Notes under the pieces: model-generated | What the model saw: the letters and a program-made list of their open reading frames with translations, nothing else | Databases searched by the model: none | What the model was told of the DNA's origin: nothing | Source: Rhodanobacter thiooxydans | GTDB lineage: Bacteria; Pseudomonadota; Gammaproteobacteria; Xanthomonadales; Rhodanobacteraceae | Direction: 5' to 3' | DNA length: 64,000 nucleotides | Assembly (NCBI RefSeq): GCF_021545845.1 | Contig: NZ_CP088923.1 | Location: 3,534,001 to 3,598,000 of the forward strand | Part shown: positions 48,898-57,816 of the stretch, piece after piece | How positions within the stretch are numbered: the first letter of the stretch is position 1 | Layout: every line of letters begins with the position of its first letter | Translations under genes and position numbers: made by a program

Positions 48898-50459
48898 CAC
48901 GGGCGTGCCTCCCTGCCGATCCGCTCCAGCACTGCGCGCGCCGCCGCCATATCGTCGAACGGACGCTTGCCGGCGGCGCCCTCCTGGTAGGTTTCGTGGC
49001 CCTTGCCGGCGATCAGCACCGCGTCACCGGCACGCGCCAGCTGCAGCGCGTCGGCGATCGCCACCGCCCGGTCGCGCTCGACCGCCATCGCGCGCGCCGC
49101 CGCCATGCCGGCGACGATCTGCGCCACGATCGCGTCGCCGTCCTCGCCACGCGGGTTGTCGTCGGTGACGATGGCCACGTCGGCCAGCCGCGCCGCGATC
49201 GCGCCCATCAGCGGACGCTTGCCGGCATCGCGCTCGCCGCCGCAGCCGAACACGCAGATCAGCTTGCCGGTGCAATGCGCGCGCACCGCGGTCAGCGCCT
49301 GCTCCAGCGCATCCGGCGTGTGCGCATAGTCGACCACCACCAGCGGCTGGCCCTGCACGCCGCCGAGCCGGCTCATGCGTCCGTTCACCGGCTGCAGCTG
49401 CGCGACCACCTCGACGATGCGCGCGAACGGCTCGCCCAGCGCGCCGAGGCAGGCCACCACGGCCAGCAGGTTGGCCACATTGAAGCGGCCGATCAGCTGG
49501 CTGCGCACCGCCCGCGTGCCCCACGGCGTGCGCAGCAGGAACGCCAGCCCTTCGGTCGAGCTGACGATCGCACTGGCGGCGACTTCCGCCTCTTCGTCGC
49601 CGGCCATGCTGAAACGCAGCCGCTCGACGCCGGCGGGCAACTGCCCGGCCAGCTCGCGACCGAACGCGTCGTCGATGTTGATCGCCGCGCTGCGCAGGCC
49701 CGGCCAGGCAAACAGCCTGGCCTTCGCCGCGCCGTAGGCCTGCATGCTGCCGTGGTAGTCCAGGTGGTCGCGGGTGAGGTTGGTGAACGCGGCCACCTCG
49801 TAATCCACCGCCGCCACGCGGCCCTGCTCCAGCGCGTGCGAGGAGACCTCCATCGCGACGTGGCTGACATCCGCGTCGCGGAATTCCGCCAGCAGCGCCT
49901 GCACCGTCACCGCGTCGGGCGTGGTGCGCTCGCCTTCGTGCAACTGGCCATGCACGCCGGCGCCGAGCGTGCCGATCGACGCCGCGCGGTGGCCGAGCAG
50001 GGTCAGCGCCTGCGCCAGCAGCTGCACGCACGAGGTCTTGCCGTTGGTGCCAGTGACGCCGACCATGCGCATCGACTCGCTGGGGCGGCGGTAGAAGCGC
50101 GCGGCGATCTCGCTGACCTGGCCGTGCAGGCCGTCGATCCACAGCACGGGAACCTCGCCGACTGCCTGCGGCAGTCGACTCCTTCCGCCTTCGGCATCTG
50201 CCCCTGCAGGCAGGGGCAGGAATTCACCTGGCGCGGGCGCTTCCGCCAGCACCACGCGGGCACCACGCTGCACGGCGCCGGCGGCGAAGGTGATGCCGTG
50301 GGCGTGGCTGCCGCGCAAGGCGAAGAACGCGTCGCCGCGCTGCACCCGGCGCGAATCCAGGCTCAGGCCGGACACCACGATGCGGCCGACGTCCGGCGCC
50401 GCGGCGATCGGCGCGTCGGCGATGCCCAGCAGCAACTGGTCGAGGTGGCCGCTGCTCAT
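48897..50459 (-). CDS. murE: UDP-MurNAc-L-alanyl-glutamate--meso-diaminopimelate ligase
   Basis: Adds the third stem residue. The motif DDNPRGED near the C-terminus marks meso-diaminopimelate specificity. The 520-residue protein has SLDSRRVQRGDAFFALRGSHAHG, the P-loop GVTGTNGKTSCVQLL, STTPDA-like ERTTPDAVT, EVSSHALEQGRV and DYAHTPDALEQAL. Between LAEAPAPGEF and VPVLWIDGL it carries about 22 extra residues (80-100, LPLPAGADAEGGRSRLPQAV) encoded by two palindromic repeats, on the surface side of the UDP-binding domain. Coupled to ftsI by ATGA and to murF by TGATG. Confidence 0.95.
   Translation of the reverse strand: MSSGHLDQLLLGIADAPIAAAPDVGRIVVSGLSLDSRRVQRGDAFFALRGSHAHGITFAAGAVQRGARVVLAEAPAPGEFLPLPAGADAEGGRSRLPQAVGEVPVLWIDGLHGQVSEIAARFYRRPSESMRMVGVTGTNGKTSCVQLLAQALTLLGHRAASIGTLGAGVHGQLHEGERTTPDAVTVQALLAEFRDADVSHVAMEVSSHALEQGRVAAVDYEVAAFTNLTRDHLDYHGSMQAYGAAKARLFAWPGLRSAAINIDDAFGRELAGQLPAGVERLRFSMAGDEEAEVAASAIVSSTEGLAFLLRTPWGTRAVRSQLIGRFNVANLLAVVACLGALGEPFARIVEVVAQLQPVNGRMSRLGGVQGQPLVVVDYAHTPDALEQALTAVRAHCTGKLICVFGCGGERDAGKRPLMGAIAARLADVAIVTDDNPRGEDGDAIVAQIVAGMAAARAMAVERDRAVAIADALQLARAGDAVLIAGKGHETYQEGAAGKRPFDDMAAARAVLERIGREARP
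50161..50219. repeat. Palindromic repeats translated within murE
   Basis: ACTGCC-TGC-GGCAGT (50161-50175) and CTGCCCCTGC-AG-GCAGGGGCAG (50198-50219, 10-bp perfect stem). The second resembles the intergenic hairpin at 19752-19781. The insertion keeps the murE frame. Confidence 0.85.
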
Positions 50460-52267
50460 GGCGTGTCCTCGTCGACCGGGGCGTCGTCGATCGGCGCATC
50501 GACCGGCGGCTGCGCACCGACCAGCCCGGTGCCCTGCAACGGGCCGCCCACGTACCAGCGGCCGATGTTGTCCGGCGGCACGTCGAGCAGGCGCAGCGCG
50601 CCTTCCATCACCCGCGAGAACACCGGTCCGGACACGGTGCCGCCGTAGTAGCTGCCCTTCTGCGGGTTGTCGATCACCACTACCGCGGCCAGCCGCGGGT
50701 TGGACGCCGGTACGATGCCGGCGAACGCCGAGGTGTAGTTGCTCTTGGCGTAGCCGCCGATGCTGGCCTTGTGCGCGGTGCCGGTCTTGCCGGCCACGCT
50801 GTAGTTGGCGATGCGCGCCAGCGTGCCGGTGCTGCCCGGGCCAGTCACCGTCTCCATCATGCGCAGCAGCTGGCCCGCCACTTCCGGCGAGATGATCTGC
50901 TTGGAGGTGGCGTCGCCGCCCTTGATGAAGCTCGGGCTGTGCATCACGCCGCCGTCGGCGATGGTGGCGTAGGCGTTGACCAGCTGCAGCACGGTCACGT
51001 TGAGGCCGTAGCCGTAGCCGAGAATGGCCTTCTCCAGCGGGCGCCAGCTGCGGCCGATGCGCAGCGAGCCGGCAGCCTCGCCGGGGAAGCCGCTCTCGGT
51101 GCTGTTGCCGAAGCCGAACGCGCGGTAGGTGTCGTACATCAGCGCCGTGTCGAGCGTCATCGCGATGTGCGCAGCGCCCACGTTGCTCGACTTGGTGATC
51201 ACCCCGGTCGGCGTCAGCAGCCCATAGTTGTGCGTGTCGTGGATGTCGTGGCCCTGGAAATACCAGTGGCCGCCGGTGGTGTCGATGATCGGGCTGGTCG
51301 GCGTGTACTTGCCGCTGGACAGTGCCGCCGCCATCAGGACCGGCTTGATGGTGGAGCCGGGCTCGAGCACGTCGGTCATCGCCCGGTTGCGCCGCTGGCC
51401 GGGCCGGCTGCCGCCGAGCGCGTTCGGGTTGTAGGTGGGCAGGTTGGCCATCGCCAGTACCTCGCCGGTTTTCACATCGAGCACCGCGATCGAGCCGGAG
51501 TCGGCCTGCGATTTCTCCAGCGCGTTCTTCAGCTCGCTGTAGGCGAGGAACTGGATGCGCCGGTCGATGCTGAGCGTGAGGTTCTGCCCCGGCTTCGGTG
51601 CGCGCACCTGCTCAAGGTCCTCCACCACATGGCCCATGCGGTCGCGAATCACGCGTTTTGCGCCTGGCTTGCCGGCCAGCCAGTCGTCGTAGGCCAGCTC
51701 CAGGCCTTCCTGGCCGCGATCGTCGATGTTGGTGAAGCCGAGCACGTGCGCGGTCACTTCGCCGGACGGGTAGTAGCGCTTGAACTCGCGCTGGCCGTTG
51801 ATGCCGGGAATGCCCAGGTCCAGCACCGCCTGCGCCGCCGCCGGCGCCATCTGCCGACGCAGATAGACGAACTCGCGGTCCGAGCGCTGCGCCAGCTGCG
51901 CCTTCAGACTGTCGGCGTCCACACCCAGCGCCTGCGCCAGCGCGGGGATGCGTTCGTCGCTGTCCAGCACCTCGGCCGGGTTGGCCCAGATCGACATCAT
52001 CGGCGTGGACACCGCCAGCGGCTCGCCGTTGCGGTCGAAGATGGTGCCGCGCGACACCGGAATCGGCATCTCGCGCAGGAAGCGCGCATCGCCCTGGCGC
52101 TGGTAGAACTGCTTGCGCACCACCTGCAGGTCGAACGCACGCGCCACCAGCCCGACCGAGACCAGGCTCAGCAGGCCGACCACCACCACCATGCGCCGGC
52201 GCGCGCTGGGGCCGGCGCCGCGGCGGCGGCCGGGATGGGCGGGAGCGCGGTGGTTGCGCCAGCTCAT
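50456..52267 (-). CDS. ftsI: Septal transpeptidase FtsI (PBP3)
   Basis: Cross-links septal peptidoglycan as partner of FtsW. The 603-residue protein has a basic cytoplasmic start ([17 protein letters not shown]), one membrane helix (about 28-48), the PBP dimerisation domain (SRGTIFDRNGEPLAVSTP) and the transpeptidase domain with SxxK in EPGSTIKPV, SxN in KSSNVGAAH and KTG in VAGKTGTAHK. The C-terminus is an acidic DAPIDDAPVDEDTP tail. It is joined to ftsL by TGATG and to murE by ATGA. Confidence 0.97.
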   Translation of the reverse strand: MSWRNHRAPAHPGRRRGAGPSARRRMVVVVGLLSLVSVGLVARAFDLQVVRKQFYQRQGDARFLREMPIPVSRGTIFDRNGEPLAVSTPMMSIWANPAEVLDSDERIPALAQALGVDADSLKAQLAQRSDREFVYLRRQMAPAAAQAVLDLGIPGINGQREFKRYYPSGEVTAHVLGFTNIDDRGQEGLELAYDDWLAGKPGAKRVIRDRMGHVVEDLEQVRAPKPGQNLTLSIDRRIQFLAYSELKNALEKSQADSGSIAVLDVKTGEVLAMANLPTYNPNALGGSRPGQRRNRAMTDVLEPGSTIKPVLMAAALSSGKYTPTSPIIDTTGGHWYFQGHDIHDTHNYGLLTPTGVITKSSNVGAAHIAMTLDTALMYDTYRAFGFGNSTESGFPGEAAGSLRIGRSWRPLEKAILGYGYGLNVTVLQLVNAYATIADGGVMHSPSFIKGGDATSKQIISPEVAGQLLRMMETVTGPGSTGTLARIANYSVAGKTGTAHKASIGGYAKSNYTSAFAGIVPASNPRLAAVVVIDNPQKGSYYGGTVSGPVFSRVMEGALRLLDVPPDNIGRWYVGGPLQGTGLVGAQPPVDAPIDDAPVDEDTP

Positions 52268-52536
52268 CAGCGCAGCAACCGGATGTCTTGCGGACGCGGA
52301 TCGACCATGCCCAGCTTCTGCCGGGCCTCGTCGTCGATGCGCCGCGGTTCGGCATAGGTGGCCTGCTCCAGCTCGAGCTTGCCGTACTCGATGTTCAGCT
52401 CGTCGCGCTGGTTCTGCAGCGCAGTCAGGTTGACGAACAGCACGCGACTCTCGTGGCGCGTCCACACCACGCCGAGCGCGCTGACCAGCACCGCGATCAG
52501 CAGCATCAGCAGGCTCAGGGCGCCGAGCGCCCTCAC
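52267..52536 (-). CDS. ftsL: Cell division protein FtsL
   Basis: An 89-residue bitopic protein: short cytoplasmic start, one membrane helix (about 4-25, [22 protein letters not shown]) and a periplasmic coiled coil ([43 protein letters not shown]) ending in the [15 protein letters not shown] motif of gammaproteobacterial FtsL. The start is GTG, overlapping the rsmH stop as GTGA; a longer in-frame extension upstream is not conserved. It forms the FtsQBL complex, and ftsB is not in this window. Confidence 0.93.
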   Translation of the reverse strand: MRALGALSLLMLLIAVLVSALGVVWTRHESRVLFVNLTALQNQRDELNIEYGKLELEQATYAEPRRIDDEARQKLGMVDPRPQDIRLLR

Positions 52537-53459
52537 GTCAACTTCTCCGCCACGCGCAGCACGGCCGAGCGCGCGCGCGGGTTCGCCGCCTGCTCGGTCG
52601 CGGACGGGAACTGCGCCTTGCCGACCGCGGCAAGCCGCGCCGGCGCGGCTTGCACCGGTGGCCCGCGGCGGCTGTTCTGCACGCGGCCGGAGTGATCGCG
52701 GATGAACAGCTTCACCGCACGGTCTTCCAGCGAATGGAAGCTGATCACCGCCAGCCGGCCGCCGGGCTTGAGCCGCTCCAGCGCCGCATCCAGCCCCTGC
52801 TTGAGGGCATCCAGCTCGCCGTTCACGCGGATGCGCAGCGCCTGGAAGCTGCGCGTGGCCGGATGCTTGCCCGGCTCGCGCCGGCCCACCACGCGTTCGA
52901 TCAGTGCGGCCAGCTGGCCGGTGCGAGTGAACGGGGTGGCATCGCGGTCGACCACGATGGCGCGGGCGATGCGCCGGCTGTGGCGCTCCTCGCCGTAGTG
53001 CCACAGCACGTCGGCGATCTCGCGCTCGCTGGCCTGGGCCAGGAATTCGGCGGCGCTCTCGCCCTGGGTGGGGTCCATGCGCATGTCCAGCGGCGCGTCG
53101 GCCATGAAGCTGAAGCCGCGTGCGGCTTCATCCAGCTGCGGCGAGGACACGCCCAGGTCGAGCAGCACGCCATCGAGACCAGCGGTGGTCTCGTCCCACT
53201 CGGCCAGGCTGGAAAAATTCGCGTGGCGGATCGTCACGCGCGGATCGGCAGCGAATTCGGCCTGCGCCGTGGCGATCGCCGCGGGGTCGCGGTCCATCAG
53301 CAGCAGCCGGCCGTCGGAGCCCAGGCGCGACAGCACCGCGCGGGCGTGACCGCCGCGACCGAAGGTTCCATCGAGATAGCGCCCGCCCGCATGCACGGCG
53401 AGTCCCTCCACTGCTTCACCCAGCATCACCGGGATGTGCCGCAAAACTTGCTCGGCCAT
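52533..53459 (-). CDS. rsmH: 16S rRNA m4C1402 methyltransferase RsmH (MraW)
   Basis: N4-methylation of C1402 in the 16S P-site; RsmI, encoded just upstream in this window, adds the 2'-O-methyl to the same nucleotide. The 308-residue sequence has [29 protein letters not shown] (SAM motif), [54 protein letters not shown] and [17 protein letters not shown]. The ATG at 53459 lies 42 bp after mraZ. Confidence 0.97.
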   Translation of the reverse strand: MAEQVLRHIPVMLGEAVEGLAVHAGGRYLDGTFGRGGHARAVLSRLGSDGRLLLMDRDPAAIATAQAEFAADPRVTIRHANFSSLAEWDETTAGLDGVLLDLGVSSPQLDEAARGFSFMADAPLDMRMDPTQGESAAEFLAQASEREIADVLWHYGEERHSRRIARAIVVDRDATPFTRTGQLAALIERVVGRREPGKHPATRSFQALRIRVNGELDALKQGLDAALERLKPGGRLAVISFHSLEDRAVKLFIRDHSGRVQNSRRGPPVQAAPARLAAVGKAQFPSATEQAANPRARSAVLRVAEKLT

Positions 53460-53501
53460 GCCGCACTCCCGCTCCCGTCCCACCCACATGCCGATCGCGC
53501 C

Positions 53502-53948
53502 TTACAGGCGCAATTCCGCCATTGCCTGCGTGATCTCCGCTTCGCCGATGGTCTGGCGGATCTTCTTGAGGTGTTCCTGCTCGCTCCACAGCTCGAACTT
53601 GTCGCCCATGCCCAGCAGCACCGCCTTCTTCTCGATGCCGGTGGTGGCGCGCTGGCTGGGCGGCAGCAGCACCCGCGCCGCCGAGTCGGGTTCGACCACC
53701 GCGGCCGCACCGACCAGCTTCATCTGCATGTCGCGATGCGCCTTGACCACCTTGGAAAGCGCGTTGACCTGGTCGCGCACCAATTCCCACGCCGCATACG
53801 GGAACAGCCACAGGCAGCCCGGCTCAAACGGGTTGTAGGTGATCACCAGACGATTGGCGCACTCGCCCGCCACCTGCTCCCGGTAGACGGTCGGGATGGT
53901 CAGGCGGCCCTTGTCGTCGATGGTGATGGCGGTTTCGCCCTGGAACAC
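53502..53948 (-). CDS. mraZ: Transcriptional regulator MraZ
   Basis: First gene of the dcw cluster; an AbrB/MazE-fold DNA-binding protein that in E. coli represses its own operon. The 148-residue protein has two SpoVT-AbrB repeats, FQGETAITIDDKGRLTIPTVYRE (residues 2-45) and AAAVVEPDSAARVLLPPSQRATTG (about 80-125), and the conserved DKFELWSEQEHLKK. The start is GTG at 53948, close behind the four operator boxes. Length is normal for the family. Confidence 0.96.
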   Translation of the reverse strand: MFQGETAITIDDKGRLTIPTVYREQVAGECANRLVITYNPFEPGCLWLFPYAAWELVRDQVNALSKVVKAHRDMQMKLVGAAAVVEPDSAARVLLPPSQRATTGIEKKAVLLGMGDKFELWSEQEHLKKIRQTIGEAEITQAMAELRL

Positions 53949-53959
53949 GATCAGCAGAC

Positions 53960-54021
53960 TCCACTAAAACCCACGATTTCACACTGGAGCCCACGATAAT
54001 CTCGCCCCATGAGACTGTCAA
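53960..54021 (-). promoter_or_regulatory. mraZ promoter with four MraZ boxes
   Basis: On the minus strand, -35 TTGACA (54021-54016), a 17-bp spacer and -10 TATCGT (53998-53993). From the -10 onward come four boxes at exact 10-bp steps: GTGGG (53994-53990), GTGTG (53984-53980), GTGGG (53974-53970) and GTGGA (53964-53960). Direct GTGGG repeats spaced by 5 bp are the known E. coli MraZ target. Boxes overlapping the -10 and start site predict repression. Confidence 0.88.
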
Positions 54022-54221
54022 GGGAATTTCGCTTGTGAATCAAGGAGTAAAGGCAGAATGCTGACCATACGTGCAGCATTTTCTGAGGAACGCCAGCAAG
54101 GTGTTTGAAAGCAGGGAATTTTTTATAAATAAAAACACGTTGCCTCAGGCCCTCGCCTGGCGAAATCCCACCGGATCGGCACCGCGTAGCCACTCCGGCA
54201 TGAACCACCGTTCACGCAGAC

Positions 54222-54266
54222 GCCTGCATCGCCACCGCGACGAGGGGTCGCGATGGCGATGCAGGC
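54222..54266. repeat. Long hairpin just downstream of rnpB
   Basis: Arms GCCTGCATCGCCACCGCGA (54222-54240) and TCGCGATGGCGATGCAGGC (54248-54266) pair over 19 bp with one G-U-type mismatch and a 7-nt loop. It begins about ten bases beyond the mature rnpB 3' end. No T-tract follows, so it may be a processing or stabilising element rather than a terminator. Confidence 0.7.
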
Positions 54267-54274
54267 ATGGAAGA

Positions 54275-54641
<367 letters not shown>

Positions 54642-54645
54642 GGCC

Positions 54646-54651
54646 ATTGTA
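54646..54651 (-). promoter_or_regulatory. Probable rnpB -10 element
   Basis: TACAAT on the minus strand, five bases before the inferred 5' end of RNase P RNA. The expected -35 position (about 54668-54675) lies inside the GGGATTC array and has no TTGACA-like hexamer. Confidence 0.6.
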
Positions 54652-54657
54652 ATGGTC

Positions 54658-54688
54658 CGGGATTCGGGATTGGGGATTCGGGATTCGG
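54658..54688. repeat. GGGATTC array between rsmI and rnpB
   Basis: Four units of GGGATTC (one GGGATTG) occupying the region upstream of the rnpB -10 box; single, with no inverted partner nearby. Confidence 0.9.
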
Positions 54689-54709
54689 AAAAGCTCGCCG
54701 AAACCAGCT

Positions 54710-55540
54710 TCACGATTCATACAAGGTCTTGCGCGGCGCGCCGCTGATCGCGGCCGCGAGTTTGGCGGCCTTGGCCGGGGGCAGCTCCTCGCGCAGGATG
54801 GCGAACACGCGCTGGCCCTCGGCCAGCTTCGCGTCGGCTTCCTCGCCGCGGCCGGCGACCAGGATCACGCATTCGCCGCGCTGCTGGTCGGGATCGTTCG
54901 CCACCCGTGCGGCCAGCTCCGCCAGCGGCTTGCCGATCACCGTCTCGAACAGCTTGGTCAGCTCGCGCGCCAGCACCGCCTCGCGCCCGGCGCCGAACAC
55001 GTCGCGCATGTCGGCCAGGCTTTCGGCGACGCGGTGCGACGACTCATAGAAGATGAGCGTGCGCGCGTCGCCGGCCAGTTCCTGCAGCCGGCTGCGCCGC
55101 GACGCCGCCTTCGGCGGCAGGAAACCCTCGAACACGAAACGGTCGCTGGGCAGGCCGGCCACCGACAGCGCGGCGATCGCCGCGCAGGCGCCCGGCACCG
55201 GAATGCAACGGATGCCGGCGGCGCGCGCGGCGCGCACCAGCCGGAAACCCGGATCGCTGATCAGCGGCGTACCCGCATCGGAGATCAGCGCCACCGCCTC
55301 GCCAGCCTGCATGCGGCGCACGATCGACTCCACCGCCTCGCGCTCGTTGTGCTCGTGCAGCGCGATCAGCGGCGTGTCGATGTTGTGATGCACCAGCAAC
55401 GGCCGGCTGTGGCGGGTGTCCTCGGCGGCGATCACCGCCACCTGGCGCAGCGTGTCGATGGCGCGCGCGGAAAGATCGTCGCGATGGCCGATCGGCGTGG
55501 CGACCACCCACAGGGAGCCTAATTCCGAGAGCCTGTTCAT
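54710..55540 (-). CDS. rsmI: 16S rRNA 2'-O-ribose C1402 methyltransferase RsmI
   Basis: Tetrapyrrole-methylase-fold enzyme acting on C1402. The 276-residue protein has LWVVATPIGHRDDLSARAI, AAEDTRHSRPLLVHH, ALISDAGTPLISDPGFRLVR, PVPGACAAIAALSVAGLPSDRFVFEGFLPPK and FYESSHRVAESL. The usual TPIGN is TPIGH here. The start ATG at 55540 and the first codons MNRLS lie inside one arm of a 32-bp inverted repeat, so a mobile-element-like sequence appears to have supplied the N-terminus and leader. The native start in relatives lies closer to VVATPIG. Confidence 0.94.
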   Translation of the reverse strand: MNRLSELGSLWVVATPIGHRDDLSARAIDTLRQVAVIAAEDTRHSRPLLVHHNIDTPLIALHEHNEREAVESIVRRMQAGEAVALISDAGTPLISDPGFRLVRAARAAGIRCIPVPGACAAIAALSVAGLPSDRFVFEGFLPPKAASRRSRLQELAGDARTLIFYESSHRVAESLADMRDVFGAGREAVLARELTKLFETVIGKPLAELAARVANDPDQQRGECVILVAGRGEEADAKLAEGQRVFAILREELPPAKAAKLAAAISGAPRKTLYES

Positions 55541-55795
55541 GATCTCCAAGTGCCCCGCGTTGTCATCGAGCGACTGTCAGGTGGTAGCGCGTAGCGCAGC
55601 GCCTGACTGGTTGTCAGGCCAAGCTGCGAGCGGCCGCCTGGCGGCCGCTCGATGGCAACCCGAAGGGCCGGGTCTGTTTGCCCGCATGTCGGCGTCATCA
55701 CTCGGTCGTGGACGGACATCCACTCCTTCGTTCTTCCTTGACCAGCGCGCAAACAGTTCCCGGCGCGGGGCACTTGGAGATCATGAACAGGCTCT
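55528..55795. mobile_element. Candidate MITE or invertible segment with 32-bp perfect inverted repeats
   Basis: Left arm 55528-55559 and right arm 55764-55795 are perfect reverse complements (the left arm begins AGAGCCTGTTCATGATCTCC). The 204-bp interior has a stem GAGCGGCCGC-CTG-GCGGCCGCTC and no transposase. No clear target-site duplication is seen. It occupies most of the gap between rsmI and the divergent lpoA. Confidence 0.75.
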
Positions 55796-55842
55796 GGTGA
55801 CATCTGCAAACTCCTGCGCCGTAAGCCGGCAAGTCGATCCGC

Positions 55843-55848
55843 TATGAT
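55843..55848 (+). promoter_or_regulatory. Probable lpoA -10 element
   Basis: TATGAT, 37 bp before the chosen lpoA start. No strong -35 is visible at 17 bp; the spacer reaches to within 25 bp of the right inverted-repeat arm. Confidence 0.45.
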
Positions 55849-55884
55849 CGCGCATTGATGACCATGACGAACAAGGGAATTCCC

Positions 55885-57816
55885 ATGCGCTTCATGCGCC
55901 TCTCGCGCGTCGCCGCGACCGCACTGCTGGCCGCCCTGGTGCTGGTCGCCTGCGTGCCGGCCAACACGCCGCGTTCGCCGACCGAGCTCGCCGCCGCGCA
56001 GAGCGCCGAAGCGCTGTCCCGCCAGGGCCAGTTCGACCAGGCCGCGCAGGCGTGGCTGGCGCTCGCCGCGCAATCGCGCGGCCACGCCGACAGCTACCGC
56101 CTGCTGGCCGCCGAGGCGTGGCGCGAGGAAGGCCAGCTCGACCGCGCCATCCCGGTACTGGCGGACATCAAGCGCCAGCGCCTGAGCGGCGACGAACCGC
56201 TGCGCTTCGACCTGCTGCAGGCCGAGCTCGCGCTCGACCGGCATGACGCCGCCACCGCGCTGCGGCTCACCACCCAGCCGAACGTGACGGTGCCCGCGCC
56301 ACTGCAGTTGCGCCTGCTGGAGTGGCGCGCCCGCGCCATGGCCGCCAGCGGCGATCGCTGGGGCGCCGCCCGTACCCGCGTGCAGATGGACGGCCAATTG
56401 AGCGGCTACGACCACTCCCAGAATCGCCAGCAGGTTCTCGACCTGCTGGGCCAGGTCGGTGTCGACTCGCTCAAGCAGCGCGCCGCCGCGATGCAGCGCG
56501 GCGACCGCATGCTGCCGTGGGTGAACGAAGCGCTGAGCCGGCTCGGCGTCGCCGTGGCGCAGCCATCGCCGGAGCTGCAGCAACCGGTCGGCACCCTGCT
56601 GCCCGGCGCCGACGCGAACGTGCGCGAGGGCTACAAGGCGCCCAGCCAGGTCGCGCTGCTGCTGCCCAGCGACGGCAATTACGCCGCGGCGAGCACGGCC
56701 ATCCGCGAAGGCTTCTTCGCCGCCTACCTCGACGCCGGGCGCAATCACGCGCCGCGCCCGTCGGTGCGCGTCTACGACAGCCAGGGCACCGCCGACGGCG
56801 CGGTCAAGGCGTACCAGCAGGCGGTCAGCGACGGCGCCCGGCTGGTGGTCGGCCCGCTGACCCGCGGTGAGGTCGCCGCGGTGTTCAGCCAGCCGCGGCT
56901 GCCGGTGCCGCTGCTGGCGCTGAACCACCCCGACGACAAGCAGTTGCCTGCCGGCGACGCTAGCGAATTCGGCCTGCTGCCGGAGACCGAAGGCGCCCAG
57001 GCCGCCGACCACATGGTCGAGCGCGGCCTGCGCCGCGTCTACGCAGTGGTTTCCACCGACGACTTCGCGCAGCGCGCCGCCGGCGCGTTCAAGGCCGAGC
57101 TGGCGGCGCGCGGCGGCGAGTTGGCCGGCATGGTCACCCTGCCGCCGGGCGTCACCAGTTACGCCAGCCTCATCGCCGGGCTGAAGCTTCCCGCCGGCAC
57201 CAGTGCAGCGGCGGCGCCAGGCCAGCCCGCGGCAGCCGGCACCACCACGGCGCCTGCCGCCAGTGGCGCGGTCGGCGACACCGGCATCTTCATCAGCATG
57301 CGACCGGAGCAGGCGCGCCTGCTGCTGCCGCAACTGCGCATCGCGCAGGTGAACCTGCCGGTGTTTGCCACCTCGCACGTCTACGAAGGCAGCGACGACG
57401 TCGCCGCGAACCGCGATCTCGACGGGGTGGAATTCTGCGACGCGCCGTGGCTGTTCGACGCCCAGCCGGGCCTGCCCAACCACGACGGCATCGCCGCACG
57501 CCTGCCGGCCGCGCGCGGCGGCGCAGCGCGGCTGTTCGCGTTCGGCATGGATGCATGGAACCTGGTGCCCTACCTGGAATGGCTGCGCGCCCACCCGGGC
57601 AGCTACGTGCCCGGCGCCAGCGGCCAGCTCGCCGCCGACCAGTTCGGTCGGGTACGTCGGGTGCTGATCTGGGCGCAGTTCCAGAATGGCCTGGCGCGCC
57701 CGCTGGGCGGCAGCCTGCAACTGGACGACGCGCCCTCGAACGCGCCGCCCGCCAGCGCCGAGCCTGCGCCGGCGGGCTCCGCGCCAAGCGGAACCTTCCA
57801 GCCCGCCGCGAACTGA
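55885..57816 (+). CDS. lpoA: Penicillin-binding protein activator LpoA (LppC family lipoprotein)
   Basis: Outer-membrane lipoprotein that in enterobacteria activates PBP1A. The 643-residue protein has a signal peptide ending in the lipobox LVAC (Cys near residue 23), an N-terminal TPR-like helical domain (about 30-240; SAEALSRQGQFDQAAQAWLAL, AAEAWREEGQLDRAIPVL), and a periplasmic-binding-protein-like C-terminal domain (about 255-600; VALLLPSDGNYAAASTAIREG, VVGPLTRGEVAAVF, PLLALNHP). An Ala/Gly/Thr-rich insertion lies near 450-480 and a Pro/Ala tail at the end. The ATG at 55885 was chosen for AAGGGAA upstream; three in-frame starts lie up to 30 bp earlier. It overlaps yraN by one base. Confidence 0.92.
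   Translation: MRFMRLSRVAATALLAALVLVACVPANTPRSPTELAAAQSAEALSRQGQFDQAAQAWLALAAQSRGHADSYRLLAAEAWREEGQLDRAIPVLADIKRQRLSGDEPLRFDLLQAELALDRHDAATALRLTTQPNVTVPAPLQLRLLEWRARAMAASGDRWGAARTRVQMDGQLSGYDHSQNRQQVLDLLGQVGVDSLKQRAAAMQRGDRMLPWVNEALSRLGVAVAQPSPELQQPVGTLLPGADANVREGYKAPSQVALLLPSDGNYAAASTAIREGFFAAYLDAGRNHAPRPSVRVYDSQGTADGAVKAYQQAVSDGARLVVGPLTRGEVAAVFSQPRLPVPLLALNHPDDKQLPAGDASEFGLLPETEGAQAADHMVERGLRRVYAVVSTDDFAQRAAGAFKAELAARGGELAGMVTLPPGVTSYASLIAGLKLPAGTSAAAAPGQPAAAGTTTAPAASGAVGDTGIFISMRPEQARLLLPQLRIAQVNLPVFATSHVYEGSDDVAANRDLDGVEFCDAPWLFDAQPGLPNHDGIAARLPAARGGAARLFAFGMDAWNLVPYLEWLRAHPGSYVPGASGQLAADQFGRVRRVLIWAQFQNGLARPLGGSLQLDDAPSNAPPASAEPAPAGSAPSGTFQPAAN

Noticed and set aside
55537..57720. 727-codon open frame on the minus strand opposite lpoA
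   Set aside because: Shadow of lpoA codon bias. Its last ~60 codons run through the inverted-repeat element and could not be tied to any protein family.
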